A stretch of 64,000 bases of DNA from Loripinus fragilis (GCA_964019695.1 OZ026514.1:10788751-10852750); one strand, 5' to 3'; positions 12,211 to 25,107 are shown, counted from the stretch's first letter. A program made the numbers and translations. Notes: a model not told the origin generated them from the letters alone.

Positions 12211-13373
12211 CTTTTGTACATATAGTCATTCAATTATCAAGATATAATTGCTTTCGCACTATACTTGTCTATTCTAACATATTCAAGAGCAGTGGCTCAA
12301 GGGTTAATCATGAGTCGATTCTGGTGAATCTTATAGGATATCAACTGTTCATGGTACTTATCATTTAAACCAAAAATGCATCAAATACAAATATGTACTG
12401 AGATATGGTTCCGAACAGACAGACGCATACATGGGCGAGTACAAAACTATATCCCGTCAATTTTGTTGGAGGATAATTATTGTTAAAACGACCAAGCTAA
12501 CGAAAAAAGCTAGTTGAGTATAATAGGTTTGATTTTGTCATTCATTTGGTTGGGTTTCAAGTTAATACGAGTATAGATAAAAAGATTTTAATAGCGACTA
12601 ACTTAACCCTAACACGTATAAGCATGGCAGTTAAAACAAATATTTGAAAGGAAAATTTAATGCTATGCTATTAATGTCTGTAACTGAGTTCGTCTCAGTA
12701 TAGATAGACAATTGGAAGTCCTTCACGTCTACCTAATATTTATAAAATATTCGAAGCAGTCCATTTGAAAATGGCACAGGATATCCACGAAAATTCTGGC
12801 ACCAGTGTGTGCACACAGACACCCTAGATCTTCACTGTTCGCCATCACAAAGTATAAAAGAGAATGAGCGATCAGACCAAAAACTAGACATTAAGAAGTT
12901 GGATATCTGCGCATGCGTGTTACAATAATGGCAAAACGTAGGGTGAACTACCATCATCTCCTGATGCGGATTACTTTATGTCCTTTTTCAATGCGAGACT
13001 TTTGGTCTCTGTTACACTCTTATCATGAAATCTAGCACATTTGCTTTATTAGATTTAAATTTACTCCTAAACCCCAAACAAGGTCACTCTTTAGGGTAGT
13101 AATACATACTAGTATTCCCACCAAGTTTAATTATTGTCTGGGTCACCAAACATCGCTTTAATCATCCGTTTCTGATTGTCTAAAATATAATCCATAATTG
13201 CTATTGATAAATTAGTTGCTGAAGATAGCAAACAAATAGCTCCTGGTCAGACTGCTCCTGGGTAGTCTATGATTAGTTTGAATTTAAAGCATCTTTTTTG
13301 GTTCTGGATCTCAAAGAGTTAGAAAATATACGAATATCATACTTTGTAAAAATAAAGAGGAGTTCAATAATAT
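12211..13373. other. Gene-free stretch
   Basis: AT-rich sequence in which I see no domain-bearing frame, RNA gene or clear repeat. Confidence 0.4.
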
Positions 13374-13515
13374 ATAAATATAACATTCTTGAGAGGGTGC
13401 TAGTCGAAAATATCATCCCGAGGAATGTGATTATCAACCGAGGCGCAGCCGAGGTTGATAATCATATTTCGAGGGATGATTTCGACTAGCACCCTCTCAA
13501 GAATGTTATATTTAT
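13374..13515. repeat. 142-bp foldback palindrome
   Basis: ATAAATATAACATTCTTGAG at the left pairs with CTCAAGAATGTTATATTTAT at the right. The arms continue through GAGGGTGCTAGTCGA and ATCAACC/GGTTGAT to a centre at about 13444. One or two short indels interrupt the arms. The left arm contains a short chance ORF. This is probably a MITE-like or foldback element. Confidence 0.75.
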
Positions 13516-14202
13516 TTTATTATACCGAACATTGTTCCTTTATTATCTAACCATAGTGAGAGAAGTTTCAAAGACAACGCAATATGTAAAAAAGTACGAA
13601 TGATTGAAATAATATATTTCACAAAAGGATTGTGTTTGTAAACAGTTTGAGTCCTCAAGCTGGTCTTGATCGTAAACAAATCGTGCCTAATAATCACTGA
13701 TGACTTCAAACTCCTTAGCTTGCAGCGTCGCGGAAATCAACATTGCAGGCTAAATGGAGTTGCTGTAGATGATGCGGTTTTGTCGCAAAACAGAAAATTT
13801 CGCCTGATTTGCTCAATTTTGGTTTCAAAGTGTTCCGCTCGTTCTAACTAAGAAAACGAGTACCCACACTTTATGTTTCTGTCCACAAATAACGAAGTTA
13901 TTGGGAGTTTTAAGTGATCACGCCATGGCTCATACATGTACTATCCGCCATTGTAAGTTAGCGTCTCCTGGAGTAAACGAACCGTACGCGCATCTGCGGC
14001 GCACATGTGATAGTCGAAATTATCGCAGGGTGATAGTCGAAATTAGCACCTGCCGGCCTATGGAGATTTTACATAGGAATTCTATGTGAGGTATAATAAC
14101 AAACAATAACAACGCATTTAGGAATCACTAGTATACAAATCCACTGAGAACACGAAGCAAACCCGGGTATCATGAGCTTCCAGGTAACGAGGGGTTAAGT
14201 GT

Positions 14203-14300
14203 AAGTTATTGTATGATTTGTGCAAATGTACGGGAAGACAATCCACGAGCTTTAGCGAGTGGATTATCTCCCGTACATACGCACAACCATACAATTACTT
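14203..14300. repeat. Foldback element with ATCCACGAGC hairpin core
   Basis: AAGTTATTGTATG pairs with CATACAATTACTT, TGTACGGGA with TCCCGTACA, and the core ATCCACGAGC with GCGAGTGGAT. Downstream TTATTGCACCAGCATCC is shared with the palindrome at 36884-37026, so the real element probably extends to about 14355. Confidence 0.65.
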
Positions 14301-14355
14301 TCTTATTGCACCAGCATCCATGTGCAATTTGTGCATTGTAGGATATTTGATGATC

Positions 14356-16701
14356 CAAGTGCAATAATAGTAATATACTTGACAGCAAAAGAAACGCATA
14401 TTTTCAATATCCATTTAATACCAGAAACCCTTATCAAATTTTACCCTAAATGATATGAACATGTTTGAACGGACTCGTGCGTTCGTTTCAGACCATTTTA
14501 CTCGTCATTACACAGTTAATTTTTTTTTTTGTCAATTAATGCAAAAAACGCAAAAACAGTGCCGTACATTAGAAAACACATTAATTGACTCCGATTTAAT
14601 TGCATGTCACGATAATACACTGTAACAGATAAGAAAACAGCATAAAACTTTAAAATTCACTGCTGTACAAATTATACTGCTTATCGAAAAATCTTCTTTT
14701 TTTTTGCATTGGCATTGAAAACCACTTGAATCTTTGGGGTGTAAGAATATCTGGAACAGTATGATTGATGTCGAGTAAGGTAGTGTCCAACAGAACCGAT
14801 TAAAACAAATGTTTGGACCCTTTCATGCCTGTATTAAATACACTTCCGGTTAATTGTCCGATAATGTAACTGGGTCACAATAGCCCACCGTAAAGAATAT
14901 CGGAAAATTTAAACTTCGTAAGTAGTCTGTATTTCATGATTATCACACAGAGTGATTTTCATTTAAATCCGTTCAGTGGTTTTAGGCATACACCATCTCG
15001 AAAGTCGACTTTATTATGAGTTATTTTATTACGCCAAGAGTGACGTCCCTTTATGATAATTATTCCTACGAGCCATCCATATGTGATACATTTGATAATT
15101 CACATGTTCAATACATCAATGATACCTTACATATATAATTAGATCAGTATTTAACCCCAAATTTATTCACTATACCAAATATGCAAAATATGCGTTTCTT
15201 TTGCTGTTCAGTATATATAGAATGCCATCGTCTGTCCATTGAAGCGATTTTGTCTACCGTTCGATCAATAAAATGATTCGATATATCTTATATTTGATCG
15301 GTAAGATAAGTTTATTGAAGATATCTGCAAGGAAATGTCAGATAATTAAGCCAAAGCTTATATTACTCCAAGATTAACCACATATCAATACATGGAGAAA
15401 TTAAAAGATTCGATTGATTCATAATAACATATCAAATTTCAGTAATTGAGATGCACAACGCTATTCGTTTCTAATATATCTGTCATAGTAATACGCAACG
15501 CCGCGAGAAAATCTAGTCTTTTGGATTCCCTGGTATGTTTAGTCTCTATAGAGACTAGCTAGCATATGTGTCCACGTGGCAAGTTAAGCTATTATACCCT
15601 CCAGAGAAGGAATAGCAAAGATGGTGATCAGGCTGCATGGACTGTATCGGCACCATTGTTGTTGGCATGCAACAAAATCAAGCTTTCTCACGGAGAGCGC
15701 CACGTTGTGAATGTGTGCTATTAGCTGTCGATACCATTCTAAGCCTTTTTCACCAAAGAAAATTACCTAATGACATGCTGTATTTCTGAAAAGAGCTTTA
15801 TGATATTGTTATCTCCAAAAGGAATGTTCTCTAAAGAATTCAAACCACCGTTTGTCACATCTAGAAAGCTGTATGCTTCAAATTACCGAGACAATCCACG
15901 AGTTTTAGCTTGTGGACTATCTCATACATTTCGGAAAACATGGTACATGTATAACTATTTTATATCACCCGCATTGATGTAGAATTTGCGCACTACGTGA
16001 TATTTAGTGTAAAAGTTGGTAAGGGTACATGTGGTAGAAACTGCTTTTAACTGGTTTGCTGACCCACAATAGAGACTTCAACATGTGGTGACATTGGTCT
16101 AAGGACATAATTTATTATTATTTACTGGACATGACGTATTTTACTTCAAAACAAAATGGGAGATATTTTACTTAGTTCTTCATGCTATATGCGGTATGTA
16201 CTCAATGATTCCGAGATGCTTCCAACATGTGATTTCTTATAGAAACTGATAAAGCTGGTTGCATGCTTGTTATGGTCCTGTCTATTTTATAAAATACTTT
16301 GATTACCAGAGTTTTGTGCCATAGGTTAGTTTGTTATCTGTACTTGTGCACCCACACAACCATTGGTAAGTCATGAATGTTAAAATGCGATCCAGAAAAG
16401 TGTGTACTTAAATAAAGGTCGAATGATAATATGTTCAAAATGTAACAGTACGAAGTCACGTGTATAATACGTTGGTACAACGTACTAGATGTACGGGTTG
16501 ATGCAATACGCGAATTAGAAACCCTGTTGTTTGTGATGCTAGTAAATGTAGCCTATAAAGCACAATAAACCATCATTGGTGATGAGCACGCTTTTTCCAC
16601 TGGTGGACGACTTACATAAATCCGTCGTCACAACAATAAAAACAGCCACTGTTTCTCCCAAAATGCTTACACATTTATATTGCGAAAATGTTTGTTTCAA
16701 A
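14356..16701. other. Gene-free stretch
   Basis: No gene was recognised. A fragment of the ATCCACGAG hairpin family lies at about 15889-15935 (CAATCCACGAGTTTTAGC and TGTGGACTATCTC). Confidence 0.4.
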
Positions 16702-17165
16702 AAGTGAGTATGACCAGGTAATGCCACAAGCACACACTGAAGACCAACACATGGCACTGCGAAGACGAGAAAACAAAACACCAATAGGCGCATGACAGCA
16801 AACCGTATGACCCCTCCCCGACCCAGCGAGATGGCTGCACAACCAGATAGCACACTACTGTCCTGTCAGCCAATAGTGACAGTGACGTCATGTTTGTTTT
16901 CAAAGTTATTAGGGACTTAGAATCGATAGATAACTTGTGTATTAATCCTATCCGCAGGATAGGATTAATACGCAAGTGATCTCTCGATTGCGTTAGCTCA
17001 AATGGGGTGTACAAGTAAATGTTTTACTTAACAATTGTAAACAGAATATTTCGTCACTGTCACTTTTGGTAGACACGGCAGTAAGTACTGTAATACAAAA
17101 AAGACCAAACAACAATGGGAGCAACAGCAAACAATAAATCAACTTGTTTAAGACGGAGAAAGAGT
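16702..17165 (-). mobile_element. Family S SINE-like repeat split by a MITE
   Basis: Plus-strand AAGTGAGTATGACCAGGTAA at 16702 is the family S 3' end. The sequence follows the family up to about 16855, is interrupted by the 224-bp MITE at 16858-17081, and resumes with AAGACCAAACAACAATGGGA to about 17165. The SINE is therefore older than the MITE insertion. Confidence 0.65.
16858..17081. mobile_element. 224-bp MITE with TA target duplication, copy 1
   Basis: Terminal inverted repeats CTGTCCTGTCAGCCAATAGT and the complement of CTTTTGGTAGACACGGCAG extend about 30 bp and include GTGACAGTGACG. TA flanks both ends (16856-16857 and 17082-17083). A second internal palindrome (ATTAATCCTATCC, GGATAGGATTAAT) lies at the centre. 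Length matches copy 2 at 36653-36876 exactly. TA duplication and TIRs fit a Tc1/mariner-like, non-autonomous element. Confidence 0.85.
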
Positions 17166-18603
17166 AAGGTTACACAAAAAGAGGTGGCAGCTGAGAAAGT
17201 GTAAAGTTACACCAACGAGATGGAAGCTCTTAGTTGCCATATTTAATTTGCTGTAATCTTACACTTATATTTAACAGCGTAACAATATTATGATAGATTG
17301 CCAAAATCAAGTAAAAACCATTGAAATTCAGTAAACGTCGAAAGTAAATGTCATATCTGAAAAACTGTTTATTAACAAAGAATAATAAAATGATTATGTC
17401 ATATTATAGAAATTGGTGTTGATACCCATACAGAATTCCAAGTAGCATTATATAAGGAAGACTGTGCTTCTATTTGCGCTGCCACTTTAGTTGAGAATGC
17501 CAAAGGTCTAGACAAGACTGTGCAGTCGTTGAACTTTTGTCTGCAAAATTGTGCTGGGTCTTATTTTTCATGAAAATGTTTGTTTTTAATAGCAAAGAAA
17601 ATGAAATGATTATTATCGATATTATGAATGGTGATAAATACGAAATAAAGAGAGCGACACAAAACCGAATTCTCTAATTCAAGTACAAAAAAGCGAAACT
17701 ATGTTTATATGCGTATATGTTTGTAAACAATTCAACGTCTGGTAAAGATAAACCAAACGCTTTGAAGCGTGACTCTATTTACAATATTGATATGTTGTTC
17801 TAGAAAAAAGGGTTTCAGGCGTTTATTTACATTTACTATAAAAACTTTGACATGCACATATGTTCCAGTCGGACTGGCTCATTTTACGCATTCTACAAAA
17901 TCGTTTGAAATAGAAAGACCCAAAGGTCATTGGTCAGAGGTCGTGGTACATCTGTAGGTCAAGTGTATATCTTAATTTGACGGCTCGAATCCCCGCTTTT
18001 ATAATTAAGCCTCGCCGTGAGAAAACGTCTTTTTCTTCAGTGCGAAGAACAAAGCTACATACCAGAATTTAAATCCGTGCAATCCTATCAGCGACGATGT
18101 GATTCATTTACATATATTTACATTTTCGAAGCAATCCTTTAATGAACCTTTAGATTTTTGCGACCGTTCATAGCCTCATGAATGAGACAAATATGATTGA
18201 CAGCTGCCAAGCTCACTTACCCGTGTAATACGCTTCGAAAATCGAGCTCATTCGCCAGAAGTTTCCCTGGTGTTGTAATTGACAGCGAGCAACACCCGAG
18301 TCGCACGTGCAATACAAGCCTCTTGTTTGCTTCACTGGCTGTCCGTGTTTACGCTGGCTGTTCCGCTTTTCCGTTTTACACCCCTACAAAACGTTAATAC
18401 GGTTTCATATCAAATACAAAACTGTTTTGTTTCATAAATTATAAATATTTTTTACATTTTAGATATTTATAATAAAATGTAAATATAAGCAATACATTCA
18501 TTTGTTGGCCTGTTACATGTAATGGAATCATGAAGATTTCGGGTATCTTGCAAAAGCTACGTGCCCCTTCGGGACTCACTTACTTACTTGCGAAAAATTC
18601 ATG
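17166..18603. other. Gene-free stretch
   Basis: AT-rich sequence with no recognised gene. Frames of about 60 codons at 17769 and 18197 have no visible domain. Confidence 0.4.
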
Positions 18604-18921
18604 AGTCACTCTCAAAAAAACAAAAAAATAGTAAGTGAGTATGATCAGGAAATACCACAATCACAAACTGCAGACAAACCAATGGCATCGTGATGAAGAG
18701 CCACACAACAATCACAAGACACCAGGAAAACAAAGCAAAGCAACCAGCTCTCTCTTCCCCGAAAAAATGTTTTTCATGACCGCTTAATGCAAGTCAAAAG
18801 TATAGCAGAATGCTCCAAAGGGAGCATTCTGCAATACTTTCGACCTTCATTAAAGTATCAGTTGTCATTAAGACCTTTGTTTTGTCTATTTTTGAGTGGC
18901 CGTCTTACACAGGTTTTACTG
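18604..18921. mobile_element. TA-flanked MITE interrupted by a family S insertion
   Basis: From GAGTCACTCTCAAAAAAAC to TACACAGGTTTTACTG this is colinear with the 197-bp MITE at 43851-44047, including an internal hairpin (AAAGTATAGCAGAATGCTCC). It is split by a family S fragment (18634-18766). The left TIR is lost or diverged; the right end is followed by TA. Confidence 0.65.
18634..18766 (-). mobile_element. Family S SINE-like repeat, strongly 5'-truncated, nested
   Basis: Only the last 133 bp or so of family S are present, from GGGGAAGAGAGAGCTGG to the shared 3' end. A-rich sequence (AAAAAA) lies on both sides. The uninterrupted MITE paralogue at about 43885-43900 has a single such run, so AAAAAA is the likely target duplication. 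Confidence 0.75.
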
Positions 18922-19346
18922 TAATCTCACGATAAGGCCAAGTATTTGCGCCTTTGCTGTTCGCAAACTTTTATCGTGCCGAGACCCAATTGCATTATTG
19001 TCCTTTTGTTTTGCAGTGAGATAGTTTTAACATTTTGAGGAGTGAAATATATATTTCACTATTGAGATATGATTTTTGACGTAACTACCTTTTTTGTAAT
19101 AGCTTAAATATCTTGAGCAGCGATGTATTTCACTAGTTATGGTATGATTTCCTATCTGCCTGTAATTACTACGCAAATGCATGTATTTTCTTTTTCTTTT
19201 ATTTTCTTGTATTTTTCTGTCTCTTTTTGTCTTGGAAATACTAGAAATGTATATAATATGCATTTTCCATAAAATGAAAACACGGCTGAATACATGTACG
19301 TGTAAACAACTCGTACTGATGGTTTTGTATTCAGCCAAAATAATAA

Positions 19347-19853
19347 GAATGTATGATCAGGAAATACCACAATCACAAACCGCAGACAAACACATGGCAC
19401 CGGGAGAAAGGGCCACACAGCCATCACGATACACCAAGAAGACAAACAAAGCAAAGCAACCAGCTCTCTCTTCCACATGACATTATTGCAAAACTAGAAT
19501 GGACATAAAGTAACGTACAACAAAACATACAACACTTAAGATTCACACAACGGGAGTAACAATCAACAACGAATCAACAACAACAAAACCACCGCCTTAG
19601 AACGGACAGCAGCCTAAGCCACCGGGGGCTTAAATGCATTTTACTGGTACCAAATCTTCGTCCTAGATTCTGCTGTTGTTGAAGTACAAAAAGGTGTCAG
19701 CTCCCATGGAGGCCTTCTAACTATTACAATGTATCAGCATGGAGAAACACTCTAATCAAATTAACACATCATGATGAAACAAAGAAAAGTGCTCACGACA
19801 TACAAATAGTCTGAGCTAAAGAAAACCTCAAGTTGAGCCACGGTGGACCCAAC
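19347..19853 (-). mobile_element. Family S SINE-like repeat, near full length
   Basis: The minus strand starts at CCACCGTGGCTCAACTTGAG (about 19853) and ends at GATCATACATTCTT (19347). It follows the 1761-2268 copy along its whole length. The two diverge abruptly upstream of CCACCGTGG, which fixes the element's 5' end. Confidence 0.7.
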
Positions 19854-22800
19854 CCGTTTAATAAAAGTCAATAATACATGTGCTTGCGCACTGCTTTCGC
19901 CGTTCTCCTGTTTTAATTTATATATGGCGAGCTCAAGCTGTTCATTTAGCACATCTGGTCACTATAAATAAGGTAAAGTAATATAAATGCATACTATACA
20001 GGTGGGTAAGCGAAAACAATGAGATGCATGCAATAGGCAGTTATCGATGGTTAAGGCTATAATGTTAATTGACTACGTGGGAAAGGACTCCTCTCGATTG
20101 ACCTAATAACCATTTTATTTGAAATAAACCATATTTGGCCAATAGATCATTTATAAAATACTAAGTATTTGATGATCTATAAAACAGATTATTGGATCAA
20201 AGACACAGTTAACGAGATATTATCATAAATCACGGGATAATTACGCCCTTATCAATAAACATCTACAAAAATTCAAAGGGTTTAAACAGCGAGGAAGATA
20301 AAAATATGCAAAAATGATACTTTTTACTCGTTATTTTCCAGATTTGGATTGAGAATTGGCCCCAATTTGTCTGTTTACCTTGGAGCGTTTTACTTTTTTT
20401 GAAAATACAATGCATTGCCATTTTTTTTGCTTTTTGACTATGATAATGCAATTTCTTCCTTCATGTATTGATGTATAGACGCACATGGCTTAATGTATTG
20501 GAACCTGTTCAGACGCCCCACCTCAAATCATCACATATTATTTTATTGTTTATGCTCATGATCAGATACACTCATTGACATAAGCAGCAGGTGCCCTGGG
20601 GTCATATCTTACACTCTTGTATTCATATGTGCCAAATTGTTCAGAGCGAAGGCAGTTGTCAGTTATTGCCTAATAGTTGAATTTCTAAAACGAACTAGAC
20701 TAGGATGAGCTCGATTGTTACAGAACGTGTCTGTCCGCTAGTAACAGAGTATCGATACTCTGTAACCATCATATGCAAGTAAAAGTAACATATTCAAACA
20801 TTTTGCATGCTGAAACAAGAGAAAGCAATAACAATTGTTTAAAGGAAATGTCGATAACGTTTGATCCATAAGAAATTGTATATTGAGATGTAGCATATAT
20901 TGATAGTATCTGGTCTTCCAGTGTGCTCTGCGTGGTAACCACAGCGGCCAACATCACGAGTACCAGAGATTTTGAAATTTTGACAGCAGCTGGATTGAAA
21001 CGCGGAACCACATGTGATTAATTCTCATTGTAAATTTTGAAATCTAGCTTAAACGGCCATCAGTTACCATTGGCCTGCTCAATGGACTTGTTGTTGTTTC
21101 TTTTGAAATATAAGAATGAATAACCGGACTTTGCGGTTTGTTAGATTTATCTATGCTTTAGTTCTTCATTCATTGAAGATTTTTACACTTAAATCTGCTT
21201 ACATGCGTAACTCGTACACTAGTTAGGAGAAAAAGTACTTATGCTACATCCGAACAGCACATGCGCAGATCAGTCTACGCATCAGCGCAGACTGATCTGT
21301 GAATTTGTTGTCCACCGTCTACAATGTCCGATTGCTATGGTAGCTTAAGTAAATTGCATCTTTTTAGCTAGTCTGTGTAGCTGAGCCTATGGGTTTCAAC
21401 ATGACCTGGTCATGAACAACGTATCAATCTTTCTCATGAATTGGCCGATATACTTAAGACTATTTTGTTGACCTCCTGTTGACAGTTTTACCACATCTTA
21501 AACGTTTTCTTTTCTGTGTTAAATACCCTTCCGTACGAACAGTGTTTTAAAATAACATAATTTGCTTAACAGTAAATTTAACAATTTTTGAAACCGCGCT
21601 ATTAAATATGAAGAATAACACCATTTAGAGTAAAGGTTGTTTGGGGGCGATACCCAGCACCAGGAGTGTCTGGATCTACCAAGTAGGTCAGTAATGATTG
21701 GAGATACGCCAATTTGATGACCGTAGTTTTTCACTTAGTAAGTGAACAAATCTTATTGTGAATACATGCACTGATTGTATACTGAAAAAAGCAAAATGTC
21801 CATGAAATGCATTATTGTTTACCTTTTGAAAAGTGCGAAGATAATTGACATTATTTTATTTAATTAGCTAGTTTTGCATATCACAAACAATATTATACAA
21901 GTTTGATATTTAGTAACTTACGTGACATTGTACCATCTAAAATGAGCCATGGCGTCGTTATATGGTGTTCTCTACTTTTGTAACGTGCTCCTGGTTGCCA
22001 ATTTGATCATATTGGCGCTAGTACCTAATATTGTTCAGTGGTTAAAAATACAAAACTGGTAATTTGGTGGCTGTGACAAACCAATTCAATGGACTGTTGT
22101 TGTTGTTGTCGTTGTTTATGTTATTGTGAGTGCTTAAAGCATAGATGCATTTTAGCTCCATCCACGTGAATGGAATTCTTGCTAGTAAAATCTTGAATCT
22201 GGTTAATGGCCTGTCAGCTTAACATCAGTAATGTTTTTGTCTGTTAAATACCACTTCAAACGAAAAGTAAATTTGAAGAAATAACAAACCCAGAAAATAT
22301 TTAAAATAAACATGAATACATTGTAAAATTGAAATATAAAAACAAACATTTTGATAGCACAAGAAAGGTTACGCTAGACTAATGATTGGCTGAAATAAGT
22401 TGAAAGAGAAGTGGTATATTTTAAAATCACTTGACCTTATAAAACTCAGGGCACCTTAAGTAAGTAATGTTAAGAAAATATTGTTTTCAGAGTGAACTTG
22501 AGGTTTTATATAGTTACATAGACTATATTTGGCAAAACCCTCAGTTCAACTGATTGAGGCAATTGTTTTGTCATATAAACCATTATACTTTTCAGAAAAT
22601 GAATAACAAAGGTGCAGATCATACTGCGCAGTCTAAGCGCAGTATGACTTGCGCCTTTGTTGTTCGCATGCATCAAAAGCAGGTTTTCTTCAAACAAACC
22701 CAAGTGTGAATGTTTGTTATACATGCATAGACATTGCCAGGGTATTGAAGATACATTTCGAACACAAATATGTTCTTAAACAGGTTATCCTTTAGAAGCC

Positions 22801-23867
22801 AATAATTCACCAACGAACTGAAAATGTTAAAATGTGCACGTTTTCTGGACCATTTAAGCCTCACCAGTGACCCTCTGATGGTTTCAGTCCTGTTTGCAAA
22901 GCTATTTCCCCTGCAACATCTAGACTTTCATGGTCTGTGTTACGTCCTAAAGGCGAACAGGGAGTATCTTAATTGCTGACTCCTGTGGTACTACGGACCT
23001 TACTTCAATCATTAATTTTAAAATCTAACATAGCCTTCTATACAGTTAACCCCTCTTGTGCCAAATTAATTCAAACGTTCATATATCGCAAACAATGCAT
23101 ACCTTAATAAGATGTCGCATAGAGCGCAGTGTCTAATTTTGGCCTGAACTGATTGTTAGGATGCTAATTTGAGTGGGCTAAATGATGTAACTAACGCTTG
23201 TATCTTATACTTGGTCAGAATAGGCATAAACAACAAGAACAAAAGTGTGCATACAGATTTATAGGGGAGCCCATAGAGACGGTATTAGGGGAAATCAGAA
23301 TGGACTACTTTTTCTAATAAGAAAAAATGTCTCAATTTCTTAAGGTAGTACGTCAATCATCTGAAAAGATTGTAACTAAATGAAATAAATATGCACGCAT
23401 TTTAAACAGTATATTATTAAGGTAGTGACCACCTGAAGTTATCTTATGTTCAGCTGTAAAATGTACAAAACGTTATCAGCAAGGCTAAATACAATATATC
23501 TTTTCATATTATGTGTGTTATGATTTAATTTCATAATTATCTGTTGAAATATAGTTTTGGTATGTCTCTGTGCTCTGTGATATGTCCACTGCGAAAAGGC
23601 TTAATTGTGGTCCAAAATAATCACTTACCTGCTTAAGCCTCTCTTGTATCACTTTTTCTGGTATCATAGCAACAGCAAATAAACACTAGACTTTTACATT
23701 TGGACTATTGTTATGCATTATAAACAAGTAAGAAGCAACTTTGTTTGTTTTTGCTTCAGAGCGTATGGTGACAGCACTGTTGCTCAGTTCAGCTTAAACT
23801 TGGCAATAACTAGTTCAATAAAAAAAAAACTGTAAAGCTTCAAAATCAATTAAACTATTCAAAACAT
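19854..23867. other. Gene-free stretch
   Basis: No convincing gene. Hairpins of the GATCAG-CTGCGCA type occur at about 21269-21303 and 22612-22655. A minus-strand frame at 20769-21011 has a hydrophobic N-terminal segment and is discussed as a weak finding. Confidence 0.4.
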
Positions 23868-24007
23868 CCGGTAATAGGGCCAATATCTTAATGTAACAAT
23901 AAAGTTCTAGAAATCGTTTGCCATGAACTGATGTTTAAAGGAAGGACAGACGGATATGCCAACTATGTCACCTCCAATTTGTTAAAGTTTGGGGCATAAA
24001 AATTGGT

Positions 24008-24089
24008 CGACGAGGATGGGATTCGGCCCCACGCGGGGAAACCCCAATGGATTAGCAGTCCATCGCCTTAACCACTCGGCCACCTCGTC
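24008..24089 (-). pseudogene. tRNA-Ser(GCT) pseudogene
   Basis: 82 bp with the acceptor stem, D arm, anticodon arm (CTGCTAA loop) and long variable arm of the intact copies. The T loop/B box reads GGGCCGAATCC instead of GGTTCGAATCC, which should cripple Pol III recognition and the T arm. An oligo-T follows on the minus strand. Confidence 0.75.
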
Positions 24090-24702
24090 TTGTCTGCGTT
24101 TCAACGTACCACCTCTTTAAAATTTTGATATATCGATATCAAGGAATACTTTGAATGCTTCGCAATATATATTTATATACTGCATCGCAAATTGGCATGT
24201 GCGAAAGCAGCAATTTTAATTAGTGTTGATATTTTTTCATATTCTGGTCCTTTAGGAATATTGGTTTCTGACAGCAAGCAGAATACCGCAGAATACCGCT
24301 TAAGCCAGTGCTATGGGTGTGAGAATTGTTGCGCTTTCCATTAGTTCTCATGAACAGACTCAATAAACCGCGTCTGCTGTTTTCTTATATTGTAGATTGT
24401 AGATTCTCTCTATTTCTGAAAGATCCCGTTTTCCAGATTATTTTAATCTTCAAATTTTGGTTTGGTAAGCAGGTTATTTCCTCTCTTAAGTAGTTCGTGC
24501 CTCAGTGGCTTAGTAGTATCATGCTTTTTGAAGGGAAAGATACACTATCACATAATTAAAAATTGAAAATGCACCATTGGGAAATTATATGACAAAAATA
24601 TATGCTTGACTGATGGACAAAGCAAAATACGTCACCTCAATTTTTTCCAAGTTTGGGGGACATTTAGCTCTGAAAAGCTGAGTAAACTGATCAAAAAAAG
24701 AT

Positions 24703-24784
24703 CGACGAGGATGGGATTCGAACCCACGCGGGGAAACCCCAATGGATTAGCAGTCCATCGCCTTAACCACTCGGCCACCTCGTC
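24703..24784 (-). tRNA. tRNA-Ser (anticodon GCT)
   Basis: The minus strand folds into a class II tRNA. The acceptor is GACGAGG pairing with CCTCGTC, with discriminator G. The D arm contains the A box TGGCCGAGTGG. The anticodon stem ATGGA/TCCAT encloses CTGCTAA, giving anticodon GCT for AGC/AGT serine codons. The long variable arm is GGGG-TTT-CCCC and the T arm has the B box GGTTCGAATCC. No intron is present. A run of seven T four bases downstream is a Pol III terminator. All stems are intact, so this copy is probably functional. Confidence 0.92.
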
Positions 24785-24865
24785 TTGTCTGCGATTCAAC
24801 GTACTACCTCTTTAAAATTTTGATATATCGATATCAAGGAATACTTTGAATGCTTCGCAATATAT

Positions 24866-25107
24866 ATGAGGCTTGTATAGGGGGGTACCAAATATCCCAT
24901 ATCCCTTGAAGTAAACAGGCAAATATCCCTTATAAATCGGCAAATATCCCCATAATTAATTTTCCAAAATTTTCAATATCCCTGGAAGTAACGAAAATAT
25001 TGAACCAAGTATCCCATATCCCTGGAAGTAAAATGGATTGTATCCTATATCCCTGGAAGTAAAATGGCAAATATCCTGTATCCCTCAAACCCCTATACAA
25101 GCCTCAT
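24866..25107. mobile_element. 242-bp TIR element inserted in a tRNA-Ser unit
   Basis: Termini ATGAGGCTTGTATAGGGG and CCCCTATACAAGCCTCAT are perfect inverted repeats. They interrupt GCAATATATATTTATATACT, which is continuous in the sister units at about 24165, 25687 and 26370. The interior is a degenerate tandem of ATATCCCTGGAAGTAAAATG units. Target duplication is ambiguous because the site is an AT alternation. Confidence 0.8.
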
